DNA from: Salinivirgaceae bacterium
GTDB lineage: Bacteria; Bacteroidota; Bacteroidia; Bacteroidales; SZUA-534
Reading direction: 5' to 3'
DNA length: 42,975 bases
Assembly (NCBI GenBank): GCA_024405635.1
Contig: JAKSOL010000025.1
Coordinates: 1-42,975 of the forward strand
This document shows, piece by piece, positions 7,916-16,361 of the stretch. Numbering within the stretch: the stretch's first letter is position 1; each line of letters starts with the position of its first letter. Both the position numbers and the translations under genes were made by a program. Under the pieces are notes generated by a model. It was not told the DNA's origin and made no database searches. It saw only the letters and a list, made by a program, of their open reading frames with translations.

Positions 7916-9031
7916 ATGGAGATAACGTCAGCAGCCGTATTTGAGGCTCTTCGCAATGTTTTGCACCCCGAATTGGGAGTGGACATTATTCAACTTGGTA
8001 TGGTTCAGTCGCTTGAAATTGATGGCGCCGATGTGGCCTTTACATTGGTTTTCAGCAAAGGTCAACGTACCAATATAGCTCAACTTAAACAGTTGTGTGT
8101 AAATGCTTTGGAGAGTGTTTTTGGCGATGCAATAAACATTCGAGGCAACATTAAGGTAGTGGCTAAAAAAGAAGAAAACCAAGAGAGCGAAATACCATAC
8201 GGATTACAGGCCGTTGACAATATAGTGGCAGTTATTTCGGGCAAAGGCGGAGTAGGAAAATCAACCGTAGCAGCAAACTTGGCAGTGGCTTTAGCTCAGC
8301 AAGGTGCACGTGTTGGTTTGGTTGATGCCGATATATTTGGTCCATCGGTTCCAATAATGTTCAACTGCATGGATGCTCGCCCATTAGCAGAGCAAATTGA
8401 AGGCGAAGAGTTGATAGTTCCAATTGAGAAATATGGAGTTAAAATATTGAGCATCGGCTTTTTTGTCGATCCAAAAGATGCCGTTGTGTGGCGTGGTCCA
8501 ATGGCGGCTAATGCGCTTAAGCAATTGCTTACTCAAACCAATTGGGGCGAGTTGGATTATTTGCTTATTGATATGCCTCCAGGAACAAGCGACATACATT
8601 TGCAATTGGTTCAAACATTGGCAGTTACAGGAGCTGTGGTGGTTAGTACACCTCAAGATGTGGCTTTGGCCGATGCCATTAAAGGTTTGAATATGTTCCG
8701 AAACGACAAGGTTAATGTGCCTATTCTTGGTTTGGTTGAAAACATGGCGTGGTTTACACCGGCCGAGTTGCCCGAAAACAAATACTTTATTTTTGGTAAC
8801 GGAGGTTGCAAACGGTTGGCCGAATCGGAAGGAATACGCTTGCTAGGTCAAATTCCAATAGTACAAAGTGTTTGCGAAGGAGGCGACAAAGGCGAACCTG
8901 CAGCTCTTAATGCTAATAGTATCACTGGCTCGTATTTTCATCAACTAGCAGCAAATGTGGCCGAAGCGGTTGATTTCAGAAACCATAATTTGCAAAAAAC
9001 CGAACGCGTAAAGGTTAAGAAAAACGTGTAG
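7916..9031 (+). CDS. mrp: Mrp/ApbC-family iron-sulfur cluster carrier ATPase
   Basis: The 371-residue cytoplasmic protein has an N-terminal MIP18/DUF59 domain (residues 1-90), a linker, and a P-loop ATPase domain of the Mrp/NBP35 type. The deviant Walker A is GKGGVGKS starting at G109. DADIFGPSVP and IDMPPGTSD are the family's other hallmark segments. Mrp proteins hold and transfer Fe-S clusters to apoproteins. The CxxC cluster-binding pair of many members is not visible: only an isolated Cys is seen near GNGGCKRLAE, plus a few others. It is monocistronic between its own promoter and a strong terminator. Confidence 0.93.
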   Translation: MEITSAAVFEALRNVLHPELGVDIIQLGMVQSLEIDGADVAFTLVFSKGQRTNIAQLKQLCVNALESVFGDAINIRGNIKVVAKKEENQESEIPYGLQAVDNIVAVISGKGGVGKSTVAANLAVALAQQGARVGLVDADIFGPSVPIMFNCMDARPLAEQIEGEELIVPIEKYGVKILSIGFFVDPKDAVVWRGPMAANALKQLLTQTNWGELDYLLIDMPPGTSDIHLQLVQTLAVTGAVVVSTPQDVALADAIKGLNMFRNDKVNVPILGLVENMAWFTPAELPENKYFIFGNGGCKRLAESEGIRLLGQIPIVQSVCEGGDKGEPAALNANSITGSYFHQLAANVAEAVDFRNHNLQKTERVKVKKNV

Positions 9032-9056
9032 AACAACATTAAACTCACAATATGCA

Positions 9057-9090
9057 AAAGGTCGTTGGTGCTTAACCAATGGCCTTTTTT
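9057..9090 (+). terminator. Rho-independent terminator after mrp
   Basis: A 13-bp stem with two G-U pairs (9057-9069 with 9075-9087), a 5-base loop and a T-run to 9090. Confidence 0.9.
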
Positions 9091-9120
9091 GTTTCGGTTT
9101 TAGTGCATTAGTTAACAAAA

Positions 9121-9153
9121 TTTGCCTTTTGGTAGAAAAAGTAGGTAGGGTTT
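9121..9153 (+). promoter_or_regulatory. Possible promoter of the barrel-lipoprotein pair
   Basis: TTTG (9121-9124), 21 bases, then TAGGGTTT (9146-9153) is a partial match to the Bacteroidetes consensus, about 75 bases before the ATG at 9229. Confidence 0.3.
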
Positions 9154-9228
9154 TTAGTAGTGTATCTGTCTTAACACTGAAAATGCAAAAACAGAGTATT
9201 TTTCATTTAACTACAAAAACCAACAAGT

Positions 9229-9978
9229 ATGAAAAAGAATTTTTTAGCGGTCATAATACTTGCAACGTTAAGCGTACCTGCAGCCAAAGCCCAACAATGG
9301 GGAATAGGAGTTAACGCAGGTACAAACTATTGCGAATTTGAAACCGAAGTTTCGTTTGATAATCTTAGACAAGGTTATCGTCACGAAAACGAATGGTACT
9401 ACGAAGACGGTTCGTATGGCGTTGGCGACATGCGCTCGCGATACTTTTCTGTTACTCCCGAGTATCGTTATAGCAATAACATAAGCTTTTTAGCAGGTTT
9501 GCAACTAACAGTAGCATCAAGCAACTTTACAAGCGACAAAGGCTATTTTTATTGGATGTATGATAAGCAAGACACTGAGCTATCGTATTGCACAATACAT
9601 AAATTCCGCCAAACCAACTCATACATTGGTGTTCCATTGGCAGTTAAATTTGTGGTGCGCGGCACAGGTTACACATCAGTATTTTTTCAAGGCGGAGTTA
9701 CTCCAAGCGTTCGCGTAAACACCAATAACGATATTCAAATTCGCGACTTAGCAATGGAAAAGGTCAAGAGTAAAATATCGGACCAACTTGGAACTCCTGA
9801 AAACTTTTGCATGCCAATATATGCATCGGTAGGCGTTCAGTTCGATTTTGGTTTAAGCGCATCGTTCCAGTTCCCATACACTATATTAGGTTCAACCATG
9901 TCGTCGTTTGCTGAAGATTCGCAATTGGGCTTTGGCATACAACTAGCATACATCTTTTCAAAATCAGTTAAAGAATAA
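9229..9978 (+). CDS. Porin-family small outer-membrane beta-barrel protein
   Basis: The 249-residue protein has a signal peptide (MKKNFLAVIILATLSVPAAKAQ) followed by alternating short amphipathic strands with many Tyr/Phe/Gly, ending in FGIQLAYIFSKSVKE. This is the pattern of the small barrels annotated as 'outer membrane beta-barrel' or 'porin family' in Bacteroidota. The segments VTPEYRYSNNISFLAGLQL and IGVPLAVKFVV are typical transmembrane strand pairs of that group. No ligand can be inferred. A lipoprotein gene starts 5 bases after its stop, so the two are an operon and may form a complex at the outer membrane. Confidence 0.75.
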   Translation: MKKNFLAVIILATLSVPAAKAQQWGIGVNAGTNYCEFETEVSFDNLRQGYRHENEWYYEDGSYGVGDMRSRYFSVTPEYRYSNNISFLAGLQLTVASSNFTSDKGYFYWMYDKQDTELSYCTIHKFRQTNSYIGVPLAVKFVVRGTGYTSVFFQGGVTPSVRVNTNNDIQIRDLAMEKVKSKISDQLGTPENFCMPIYASVGVQFDFGLSASFQFPYTILGSTMSSFAEDSQLGFGIQLAYIFSKSVKE

Positions 9979-9983
9979 TCACT

Positions 9984-10610
9984 ATGAAAACACTACGCAT
10001 ATTGGCAATGCTTTGTGCAACTGCCGCCATATTTATCTCGTGCGATGCCGAGAAAGACTACAAATATGAACTACAAGAAACCGTTTGGGTATCGGACGAA
10101 AACGAACCTAAACTGCCAAAGTACACCGAGCAAGGTTACAATACCTTTGGCGCGCGTTTCAACCGCGAATACTTTCTATCGTACCGAAATGGATCTCAAT
10201 TCCCTTGTTTGTTTAGTAGCAAGGAAAATAATAAGTTGGAAATGACTTTTAACGGTCATGTCAGTTCAAAAGGTATGCAGTTGAAAATTGTTTTTCCTTG
10301 TGGGCAAGCAATAAGAAGTTGGAAAGAAATGGTGGCACTTAATGGCAAAACAATTGATCTTACCGATCCTAATGTAGTGGTAACAACCAGTTATGTTGAT
10401 AATTACGATAATACTTCAGAATCATACACCATAACACCACACAACGGCTCGATAACCTTTAAAAAAGTGAATCTGCTAAACATTGATGGCGTTGTGCGTG
10501 AGGCAGTTGTAGCAGGTGAGTTCAATTTTGGCTACGAGTATAATGGCAATCGTTACATAATATCAAGCGGCCGATTTGATATAGGAGTTGACGAAGACAT
10601 TTTTTGGTAA
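9984..10610 (+). CDS. Lipoprotein of unknown function
   Basis: The 208-residue protein begins MKTLRILAMLCATAAIFISC with a lipobox (FISC), giving an expected lipidated Cys at residue 20 followed by Asp-Ala. The mature part starts YKYELQETVWVSDEN and is rich in beta strands (ISSGRFDIGVDEDIFW at the end), reminiscent of lipocalin-like small Bacteroidota lipoproteins. I do not recognise a named family. It is tightly coupled to the preceding barrel gene and followed by a terminator. Confidence 0.75.
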   Translation: MKTLRILAMLCATAAIFISCDAEKDYKYELQETVWVSDENEPKLPKYTEQGYNTFGARFNREYFLSYRNGSQFPCLFSSKENNKLEMTFNGHVSSKGMQLKIVFPCGQAIRSWKEMVALNGKTIDLTDPNVVVTTSYVDNYDNTSESYTITPHNGSITFKKVNLLNIDGVVREAVVAGEFNFGYEYNGNRYIISSGRFDIGVDEDIFW

Positions 10611-10644
10611 CCCATACCACACAATTATATAAACCTAGTCTATG

Positions 10645-10678
10645 CCGAATGTGAGCGAAAAGCCGCATTCGGTTTTTT
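10645..10678 (+). terminator. Rho-independent terminator upstream of the polyene-like operon
   Basis: A stem of at least 7 bp (10645-10651 with 10666-10672) is followed by six T. It isolates the next operon from the lipoprotein gene. Confidence 0.85.
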
Positions 10679-10723
10679 GTGCTTGCTTCTTTAAGAAGCG
10701 TATAGCATACCATATAATTCGGT

Positions 10724-10754
10724 TTTGCAAATAGTCAGCGTTTGGGTATTTTTG
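10724..10754 (+). promoter_or_regulatory. Strong Bacteroidetes-type promoter of the polyene-like operon
   Basis: TTTG (10724-10727), 19 bases, then TATTTTTG (10747-10754) matches the -33/-7 consensus exactly. It lies 38 bases before the first ATG of the operon (10793). I saw no other such promoter inside the following 9 kb of mostly overlapping genes. Confidence 0.75.
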
Positions 10755-10792
10755 CGCACTTTATAAGAGTAGTAAACTAAACCGATTTCAAT

Positions 10793-11227
10793 ATGAATAC
10801 ACAGCCAATTATGCAAGGCGACGAGATGCACAATCTTCTTCCTCAGCGCCCGCCAATTGTAATGGTTGACAAGTTTTATGGCGTTGACGACAATATTTCG
10901 TGTACAGGTTTGTCGGTAAAAGAAACAAATATTTTTTGCGGCAATGGATACTTGCACGAGTCGGGAATAGTGGAACATATTGCACAATCGGCAGCAGCAC
11001 GTGTAGGCTTTATCTTTACTCAAAAAAACGAGCCCGTGCCACTTGGGTTTATTGGTTCAGTTGATAAACTTACAATTAACTTCCTACCTAAAGTTGGCAG
11101 CGAACTTTACACCACAATAACTGTGATGCAAGAGGTGATGGATATTACTTTGGTTGCAGCCAAGGTTGAAACCGAAGGTCAAGTGGTGGCTGAGTGTAAA
11201 ATGAAAATCTTTTTGAAACGCGACTAA
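10793..11227 (+). CDS. Hotdog-fold 3-hydroxyacyl-ACP dehydratase (aryl polyene/flexirubin type)
   Basis: The 144-residue protein has LLPQRPPIVMVDKF, the counterpart of the FabZ 'LPHR..LLVD' segment, and ESGIVEHIAQSAAARVGF, which carries the glutamate of the FabZ 'EALAQ' helix. The usual catalytic-His segment GHFPxxPVxPG is absent; the local sequence is CGNGYLHESG, as expected of the divergent dehydratases I associate with flexirubin/aryl-polyene clusters. It would dehydrate 3-hydroxyacyl-ACP during polyene chain growth. It is the first gene of the operon, directly behind the best promoter in the window, and the thioesterase follows after 12 bases. Confidence 0.8.
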   Translation: MNTQPIMQGDEMHNLLPQRPPIVMVDKFYGVDDNISCTGLSVKETNIFCGNGYLHESGIVEHIAQSAAARVGFIFTQKNEPVPLGFIGSVDKLTINFLPKVGSELYTTITVMQEVMDITLVAAKVETEGQVVAECKMKIFLKRD

Positions 11228-11239
11228 CCATCAGCATCA

Positions 11240-11689
11240 ATGAGCAAAAAGACAAAACACTTGCCAGCGCCTGCATTAGTTAACCGTACTCAGTTTCGTG
11301 TACGTTTTAGCGACATCGACTCAATGCAAATTGTTTGGCATGGTCAGTATATTCGTTATTTTGAAGATGGTCGTGAGGCTTTTGGTGCACAATTTGGATT
11401 GCGTTATATGGACATTCACGCGGCAGGATACATGGCTCCTATTGTTGATGTTAATTGCCAATATAAATTATCATTGTCGTTTAACGACGAGGTGATTATT
11501 GAAACAGCATACTATCCAACTCAAGCTGCAAAAATTCAGTTTCACTACACCGTTTTTAGAGCTAGCGATATGGCTGTGTGTGCCACAGGTTCGTCAACGC
11601 AAGTTTTTATAAACGCAAACACTCGCGAATTGGAGATATGCAATCCCAACTTTTTTGTTGAGTGGAAAAAACGCAACAACATAAAATGA
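11240..11689 (+). CDS. Acyl-CoA/ACP thioesterase, 4HBT hotdog family
   Basis: The 149-residue single hotdog domain opens with RTQFRVRFSDIDSMQIVWHGQY, the YbgC/4HBT signature in which the Asp of 'DxDxxG..WHxxY' is catalytic. It continues with IRYFEDGREAFGAQFG. Thioesterases of this kind occur in aryl polyene clusters (ApeH-like role), where they release or edit acyl chains. Its last bases overlap the next gene (ATGA at 11686-11689), which indicates translational coupling within the operon. The exact thioester substrate cannot be read from the sequence. Confidence 0.85.
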   Translation: MSKKTKHLPAPALVNRTQFRVRFSDIDSMQIVWHGQYIRYFEDGREAFGAQFGLRYMDIHAAGYMAPIVDVNCQYKLSLSFNDEVIIETAYYPTQAAKIQFHYTVFRASDMAVCATGSSTQVFINANTRELEICNPNFFVEWKKRNNIK

Positions 11690-13365
11690 GCACATATATA
11701 ACAGCCGATTGCATAATAAGTCCACTGGGAATAGGCACAAAGCAAAATCTTAAGGCCATGGAGCAATGCCGTAGTGGTATTGCCCTGCAAACCAACCAGC
11801 TTGTGGCCGATACCGAAATAATGGCATCGGTTTTTGCAAACGCAACAAATATTGATGGTTACACAAAACTAGAGAGCCTTATTTTTTCGGCAATTGATAA
11901 TGTGGTTGCCACATCGGGCATTAGTTTAACCGACAAACACACGGCTGTTATTCTATCAACCACCAAAGGTAACGTTGAACTTTTGGCACAATCAACAACT
12001 TGCATCAATCCCAAAGCATATTTATGGAATGTGGCTCAAACTATTGACGAGCATTACCATTTGGCAAACCAGACAATAGTACTTTCAAATGCTTGCATAT
12101 CGGGCGTGTCGGCCATGGTGGTAGCTAAGCGGTTGATTGATGCTGGCGACTTTGACAGCGTGGTAGTTGTTGGTGCCGATGTGCTTTCGCATTTTATCAC
12201 AAGCGGCTTTTTGTCGTTTAAGTCGTTAAGCGCAAACCGATGCTTGCCATTTGATGCCCGCCGCAATGGTTTAAACCTTGGCGAGGCGTGTGGTGCATTG
12301 GTAGTTAGCAATAGAAAAACGCAAGGCAGCATTTGCTTGCGAGGCGGAGCAATTAGCAACGATGCCAACCATATTTCAGGCCCATCGCGCACTGGCTACG
12401 AACTCAATTTGGCTATTCGGCAAGCAATGGCAGAAGCAAAAATTGATGTTGCTGACATTTCGTTTGTTGACACACATGGCACAGCAACGGTTTACAACGA
12501 CGAGATGGAGTCGAAAGCCGTTGGGTTGGCTGAATTGGCAAACAAACCAGTGCAAAGCCTAAAACCTTACTTTGGTCACACACTTGGCGCATCGGGAGTA
12601 ATTGAGGCAATAGTTTGCGTTAACGAACTAAAAACGGGCCTACTTTATGGCACTTTGGGATTTGAGCAAACCGGAACGCCAATTACACTCAATGTAAGTG
12701 CTCAACATCAAACTCTGCCAATGAATAGTTGCGTTAAAACAGCATCGGGCTTTGGTGGGTGCAACGCCGCTATTGTGCTTTCGGTTAACGATGGAGCAAC
12801 GGCTGAATTAGAACAAACTGAAAATGAAATAATTGCATCGGTTGAAATAAGCAACGGAGTAGTAACCAAAAACGGTGAGCAAATTTTTGCCAATTCCGAA
12901 GCCGATTTTGCAACTTTTATACGCGAGGCGCACAAGCAACTAGGCGAGGCTAATATGAAGTTCTTCAAGATGGACGACATGAGCAAACTTGGTTATGTGG
13001 CAGCCGAAGTGCTATTGCAAGGCATTGCTTTTGAACCCGAAAAAATGGGCATTGTACTGTCCAATTCGGCATCGTCAATCGATACCGATCTTCGCCATCA
13101 AGAACTGATTAACGCTGGCGATGCGGATGCTAGTCCCGCAGTGTTTGTTTACACGTTGGCCAACGTGGTGATTGGCGAAATATGCATTAAACACAAAATA
13201 AAAGGTGAAAATACCTTTTTTGTGAGCCGCAATTATAACCGACAATGGTTGCATCATTATGCGCAAATAGCTATGCAAAAGCAGCAAATGAACTATTGCA
13301 TTGTAGGATGGTGCAACTTGCAATCAAACAATTACAACGCTATTTTTGAACTCGTTAAGAAATAA
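11686..13365 (+). CDS. Beta-ketoacyl-ACP synthase with an extra C-terminal half-KS-like domain
   Basis: The start is the ATG at 11686, overlapping the previous stop. The 559-residue product is longer than the roughly 400 residues of a normal ketosynthase. Residues 1-370 form a complete KS with C137 (SNACISG), H264 (DTHGTA) and H298 (YFGHTLGASG), so catalysis is expected. Residues about 400-559 (MKFFKMDDMSKLGYVAAEVLL...NSASSIDTDL...SPAVFVYTLANVVIGEIC) look like the N-terminal half of another thiolase fold without catalytic residues. From memory, Bacteroidota clusters often encode that piece as a separate small '3-oxoacyl-ACP synthase' gene, so this looks like a fusion. It may act as a built-in partner for chain-length control. 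The ACP gene begins 3 bases later. Confidence 0.85.
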   Translation: MSTYITADCIISPLGIGTKQNLKAMEQCRSGIALQTNQLVADTEIMASVFANATNIDGYTKLESLIFSAIDNVVATSGISLTDKHTAVILSTTKGNVELLAQSTTCINPKAYLWNVAQTIDEHYHLANQTIVLSNACISGVSAMVVAKRLIDAGDFDSVVVVGADVLSHFITSGFLSFKSLSANRCLPFDARRNGLNLGEACGALVVSNRKTQGSICLRGGAISNDANHISGPSRTGYELNLAIRQAMAEAKIDVADISFVDTHGTATVYNDEMESKAVGLAELANKPVQSLKPYFGHTLGASGVIEAIVCVNELKTGLLYGTLGFEQTGTPITLNVSAQHQTLPMNSCVKTASGFGGCNAAIVLSVNDGATAELEQTENEIIASVEISNGVVTKNGEQIFANSEADFATFIREAHKQLGEANMKFFKMDDMSKLGYVAAEVLLQGIAFEPEKMGIVLSNSASSIDTDLRHQELINAGDADASPAVFVYTLANVVIGEICIKHKIKGENTFFVSRNYNRQWLHHYAQIAMQKQQMNYCIVGWCNLQSNNYNAIFELVKK

Positions 13366-13368
13366 ATT

Positions 13369-13626
13369 ATGGAAGAATTGATTGAAAAATTGAAAGGTCA
13401 ACTTATTGAAGAGTTGAACTTGGAAGAAGTAACTCCAGCCGACATTGATGCCGAAGCACCTTTGTTTGGCGATGGCGGTTTGGGTTTAGATTCAATTGAC
13501 GCTTTGGAAATCATTTTGATTCTTGAGCGTAACTACGGTATTAAAATTGAAAATCCAGCTCAAGGAAAAGAAATTTTCTACTCAGTAAAAACTCTTGCTG
13601 AATACATTACCAAAAACCAAAAGTAA
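13369..13626 (+). CDS. Acyl carrier protein
   Basis: The 85-residue acidic helical protein has the phosphopantetheine site GLDSIDALE with S42 as the attachment residue. It sits between two ketosynthase genes and its stop codon is immediately followed by the ATG of the second one (TAAATG). It would carry the growing polyene chain. Aryl polyene clusters of proteobacteria often hold two ACPs; only one is visible here. Confidence 0.93.
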   Translation: MEELIEKLKGQLIEELNLEEVTPADIDAEAPLFGDGGLGLDSIDALEIILILERNYGIKIENPAQGKEIFYSVKTLAEYITKNQK

Positions 13627-14808
13627 ATGGACGTTTTTGTTTCGGGAGTTGGAGTGGTTTCGGCTATAGGTTTTAATGTGGCCGAAAACATGCAGAGCCT
13701 TGCATCAGGAAAAGCTGGGTTGCGCAAACCGCAAAACTTTGCTACCACGCTTAATGTGCCAGTTGGCGAAATATGCAGCACCAACCAACAACTGAAACAA
13801 TTGCTTGGCTTGCCACAACAGCAAACCATTTCGCGCACCGCTTTGCTTGCCTTGCCAGCTGTGGTTGAGGCTGTTGCCGATGCTCAGTTAACCAATTTGA
13901 GCAATGTTGCATTTATTTCGGCAACATCGGTTGGTGGAATGGATTTGACCGAAACCTTTTACAACGACTTTAAAGACAACCACAACCAAGGGCGCCTACG
14001 CATGGTTGCTCAGCACGATTGTGGCGCTAGTACCGAATTTGTGGCCAACAAACTTGGTTTTGGTGGAATGGTTACCACCATCAGCACAGCGTGTTCGTCG
14101 GGTGGAAATAGTATAGCCACAGGCGCAAGGCTAATAAAACACGGATTGGCCGATACCGTTGTGGTAGGTGGAGTTGATCCACTTTGCCGTTTCACCATGA
14201 ATGGTTTTAACTCGCTAAAAATTCTCGATAGCGAACACTGTCGTCCGTTTGACGCAACACGCGCAGGCTTGAATCTTGGCGAAGGTGCAGGATTTATTAT
14301 ACTGCAAAACGAAAAAGCCTTGCGTAGAGCACCATATTGCAAAGTGAGCGGTTATGCCAATGCCAACGACGCTTTTCATCAAACTGGTAGCTCTGCCGAC
14401 GGAACAGGCTCTTTTTTGAGCATGAGCGGTGCAATGCAAATGGCAGGGGTTGAGGCAAGTCAAATAAGTTACATAAACACACATGGTACAGGTACTGGAG
14501 GCAACGACCTTTCAGAAGGAACAGCCATTCGCCGAATATTTGGCGACAATGTGCCTGCTTTTAGTTCTGTTAAACCATTTATTGGCCACACACTTGGTGC
14601 ATCAGAAGGCATTGAGGCCGTTTATTCGGTTTTGAGCATTGCCAAAGGGGCAGTTTATCCAAACCTTAATTTTACTACACCAATGCCCGAAACCAATTTA
14701 GTTCCGCAAACCAAATATGTTAGCGGACAGACTATTAAACATGTGTTGTCAAATGCATTTGGGTTTGGAGGAAACGATTCGTCAGTTCTTTTTTCGGCAG
14801 TAGAATGA
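13627..14808 (+). CDS. Beta-ketoacyl-ACP synthase (KAS II / FabF-like, polyene type)
   Basis: The 393-residue protein is a standard-length ketosynthase with the full triad: C156 (STACSSGGNS), H286 (NTHGTGTGG) and H321 (FIGHTLGASEG). It ends with the usual SNAFGFGGNDSSVLF motif. It should elongate ACP-bound chains with malonyl-ACP, probably together with the chain-length-factor-like protein encoded next, with which it overlaps by 4 bases (ATGA, 14805-14808). That pairing mirrors KS-CLF heterodimers of type II polyketide and aryl polyene systems. Confidence 0.9.
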   Translation: MDVFVSGVGVVSAIGFNVAENMQSLASGKAGLRKPQNFATTLNVPVGEICSTNQQLKQLLGLPQQQTISRTALLALPAVVEAVADAQLTNLSNVAFISATSVGGMDLTETFYNDFKDNHNQGRLRMVAQHDCGASTEFVANKLGFGGMVTTISTACSSGGNSIATGARLIKHGLADTVVVGGVDPLCRFTMNGFNSLKILDSEHCRPFDATRAGLNLGEGAGFIILQNEKALRRAPYCKVSGYANANDAFHQTGSSADGTGSFLSMSGAMQMAGVEASQISYINTHGTGTGGNDLSEGTAIRRIFGDNVPAFSSVKPFIGHTLGASEGIEAVYSVLSIAKGAVYPNLNFTTPMPETNLVPQTKYVSGQTIKHVLSNAFGFGGNDSSVLFSAVE

Positions 14809-15695
14809 TTACACCAGTTTACATACGCAGCACTGCATCCATTCATAGCGATGGACAAGCACAAGGCAATGCCAAACGGGCCGTTGAACCCGATTACAAA
14901 GAGGTTATTACCGATGCAGGTTTACGACGCCGAATGAGTCGTGCAGTAAAAATGGGCGTTTACAGCGCACTTACTTGTTTGGCCGATACATCAAGCGATA
15001 GTGTTGGTGGCATTATTACAGCAACAGGATTAGGTTGCTTGGCCGACACCGAAAAGTTTATGAAGTCGATTGTTGACAATAACGAGCAACTTTTAACTCC
15101 CACACCATTCATTCAGTCAACCTTTAACACCATTGGCGGACAAGTGGCATTGTTGCGTAAAATTCACGCTTACAACGTAACATACGTTCATCGTGCATTG
15201 AGCGTTGAAAGTGCTTTGATTGATGCCGTGATGCACATTGCCGAGGGAGCTGACAATATACTTTTGGGCGCTGTTGACGAGATTACCGAATCGTCGGTTG
15301 ATATTCAACAACGCATGGGTATGTTGCGCAATAACGCAGCAGGCGAGGGCTCGCAATTCTTTTTGCTGAGTCGCAATAGTAACGGTTGCGTGGCCCAAAT
15401 AACCGACATCAGCACTCGCCGCGGGGCAATTACTCAAACCGATTTTGCTACTTGGGTCGATTCTTTTTTAAGCAACAATAACGTTGACAAAACCGATTTG
15501 GTTGTGCTTAATGGTTCAAAACAAGTATTAACAAACGCAATAGACTTTAAAAACCAGTGTGGCGAATATTTTACTGCGGTGGCCTTTGCATTGTGGCAAG
15601 CCGTTGAGCAAATAAAATCCGGCGCACGCAATGTGCTGATAGCTAATAGCTTTCAAAATACAAACCATTCACTTATTCTGATAAAGGCTTTATGA
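14805..15695 (+). CDS. Chain-length-factor-like, catalytically inactive ketosynthase homologue
   Basis: The 296-residue protein resembles the N-terminal part of a ketosynthase (GIITATGLGCLADTEKF; TPFIQSTFNTIGGQVAL). The active-site Cys region reads VHRALSVESALIDA, so the nucleophile is missing, and the two catalytic His motifs are absent. This fits the ApeC-type 'beta-ketoacyl synthase chain length factor' of aryl polyene systems, which pairs with an active KS. It overlaps both neighbours by 4 bases (14805-14808 and 15692-15695), so coupled synthesis with the preceding KS is likely. The family call is by motif only. Confidence 0.75.
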   Translation: MITPVYIRSTASIHSDGQAQGNAKRAVEPDYKEVITDAGLRRRMSRAVKMGVYSALTCLADTSSDSVGGIITATGLGCLADTEKFMKSIVDNNEQLLTPTPFIQSTFNTIGGQVALLRKIHAYNVTYVHRALSVESALIDAVMHIAEGADNILLGAVDEITESSVDIQQRMGMLRNNAAGEGSQFFLLSRNSNGCVAQITDISTRRGAITQTDFATWVDSFLSNNNVDKTDLVVLNGSKQVLTNAIDFKNQCGEYFTAVAFALWQAVEQIKSGARNVLIANSFQNTNHSLILIKAL

Positions 15696-16360
15696 TAATA
15701 AGTGCCATTTTGCTCGCTCTGCTGGCATTTTTGGTGTACGCATCAGCTTGCATCAAAAGTCAGATTTATGTGAGAGCAACGTGTCATATACCTACAACCG
15801 AAAACTGTGTTTTCCTGACATTTGACGATGGCCCCGATGCCGAACAAACGCCACAAGTGTTAGATGTATTGAAGAACAATAATGTTTCTGCTACTTTTTT
15901 TTGTGTAGGTAATAAAATTGAGCAAAATGCAGAGTTGGTGAAAAAAATGGTAGCCGAAGGTCACACTATTGGAATGCACACATACGCTCACAATTGGCGT
16001 TTTACCATTGCAAATGCCAATAAAGTGAAATTCGATTTGCAACAATGTCAAAGTATAATTAGGAAAGTGTGCGGATTTGATTGTGTTTTGTTTCGCCCAC
16101 CATTTGGAGTTACAAATCCTAGTATGGCAAAATCGTTGCGAATAATGGGCATTAAAACCGTTGGATGGACTATTCGCACATTTGATACCAATGGAAAATC
16201 AGACGAAAAACTGCTGCAACGAATTGAAAAACAACTTACTCCAGGCGCAATAATCCTTTTGCACGATCGTTTACCAAATTCGGCACAACGTTTGCAAAAA
16301 GTAATTGAACTAATACGCGCCAAAGGTTACACAATAGGAAATTTAGCAAAGTATTTATAA
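15692..16360 (+). CDS. Polysaccharide deacetylase (NodB-domain) family protein, membrane-anchored
   Basis: The 222-residue protein has an N-terminal hydrophobic anchor (residues 1-20) and a complete NodB domain: TFDDGPD (D45, D46), metal-binding HTYAH (H96, H100), RPPFG, and IILLHD. These enzymes remove acetyl or similar groups from carbohydrate substrates using a divalent metal. Its presence inside the operon, overlapping the preceding gene by 4 bases, suggests it acts on a sugar-linked or lipid-linked polyene product or on envelope glycan at its attachment site. That role is inferred. I recall similar genes in flexirubin-type clusters but not in the Escherichia aryl polyene cluster. Confidence 0.85.
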   Translation: MIISAILLALLAFLVYASACIKSQIYVRATCHIPTTENCVFLTFDDGPDAEQTPQVLDVLKNNNVSATFFCVGNKIEQNAELVKKMVAEGHTIGMHTYAHNWRFTIANANKVKFDLQQCQSIIRKVCGFDCVLFRPPFGVTNPSMAKSLRIMGIKTVGWTIRTFDTNGKSDEKLLQRIEKQLTPGAIILLHDRLPNSAQRLQKVIELIRAKGYTIGNLAKYL

Positions 16361-16361
16361 T

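Noticed and set aside
10684..10699. Short palindrome GCTTCTTTAAGAAGC upstream of the polyene-like operon promoter
   Set aside because: It is short, AT-rich and lies before the -33 box without a second copy. It could be an operator, but nothing else supports that.
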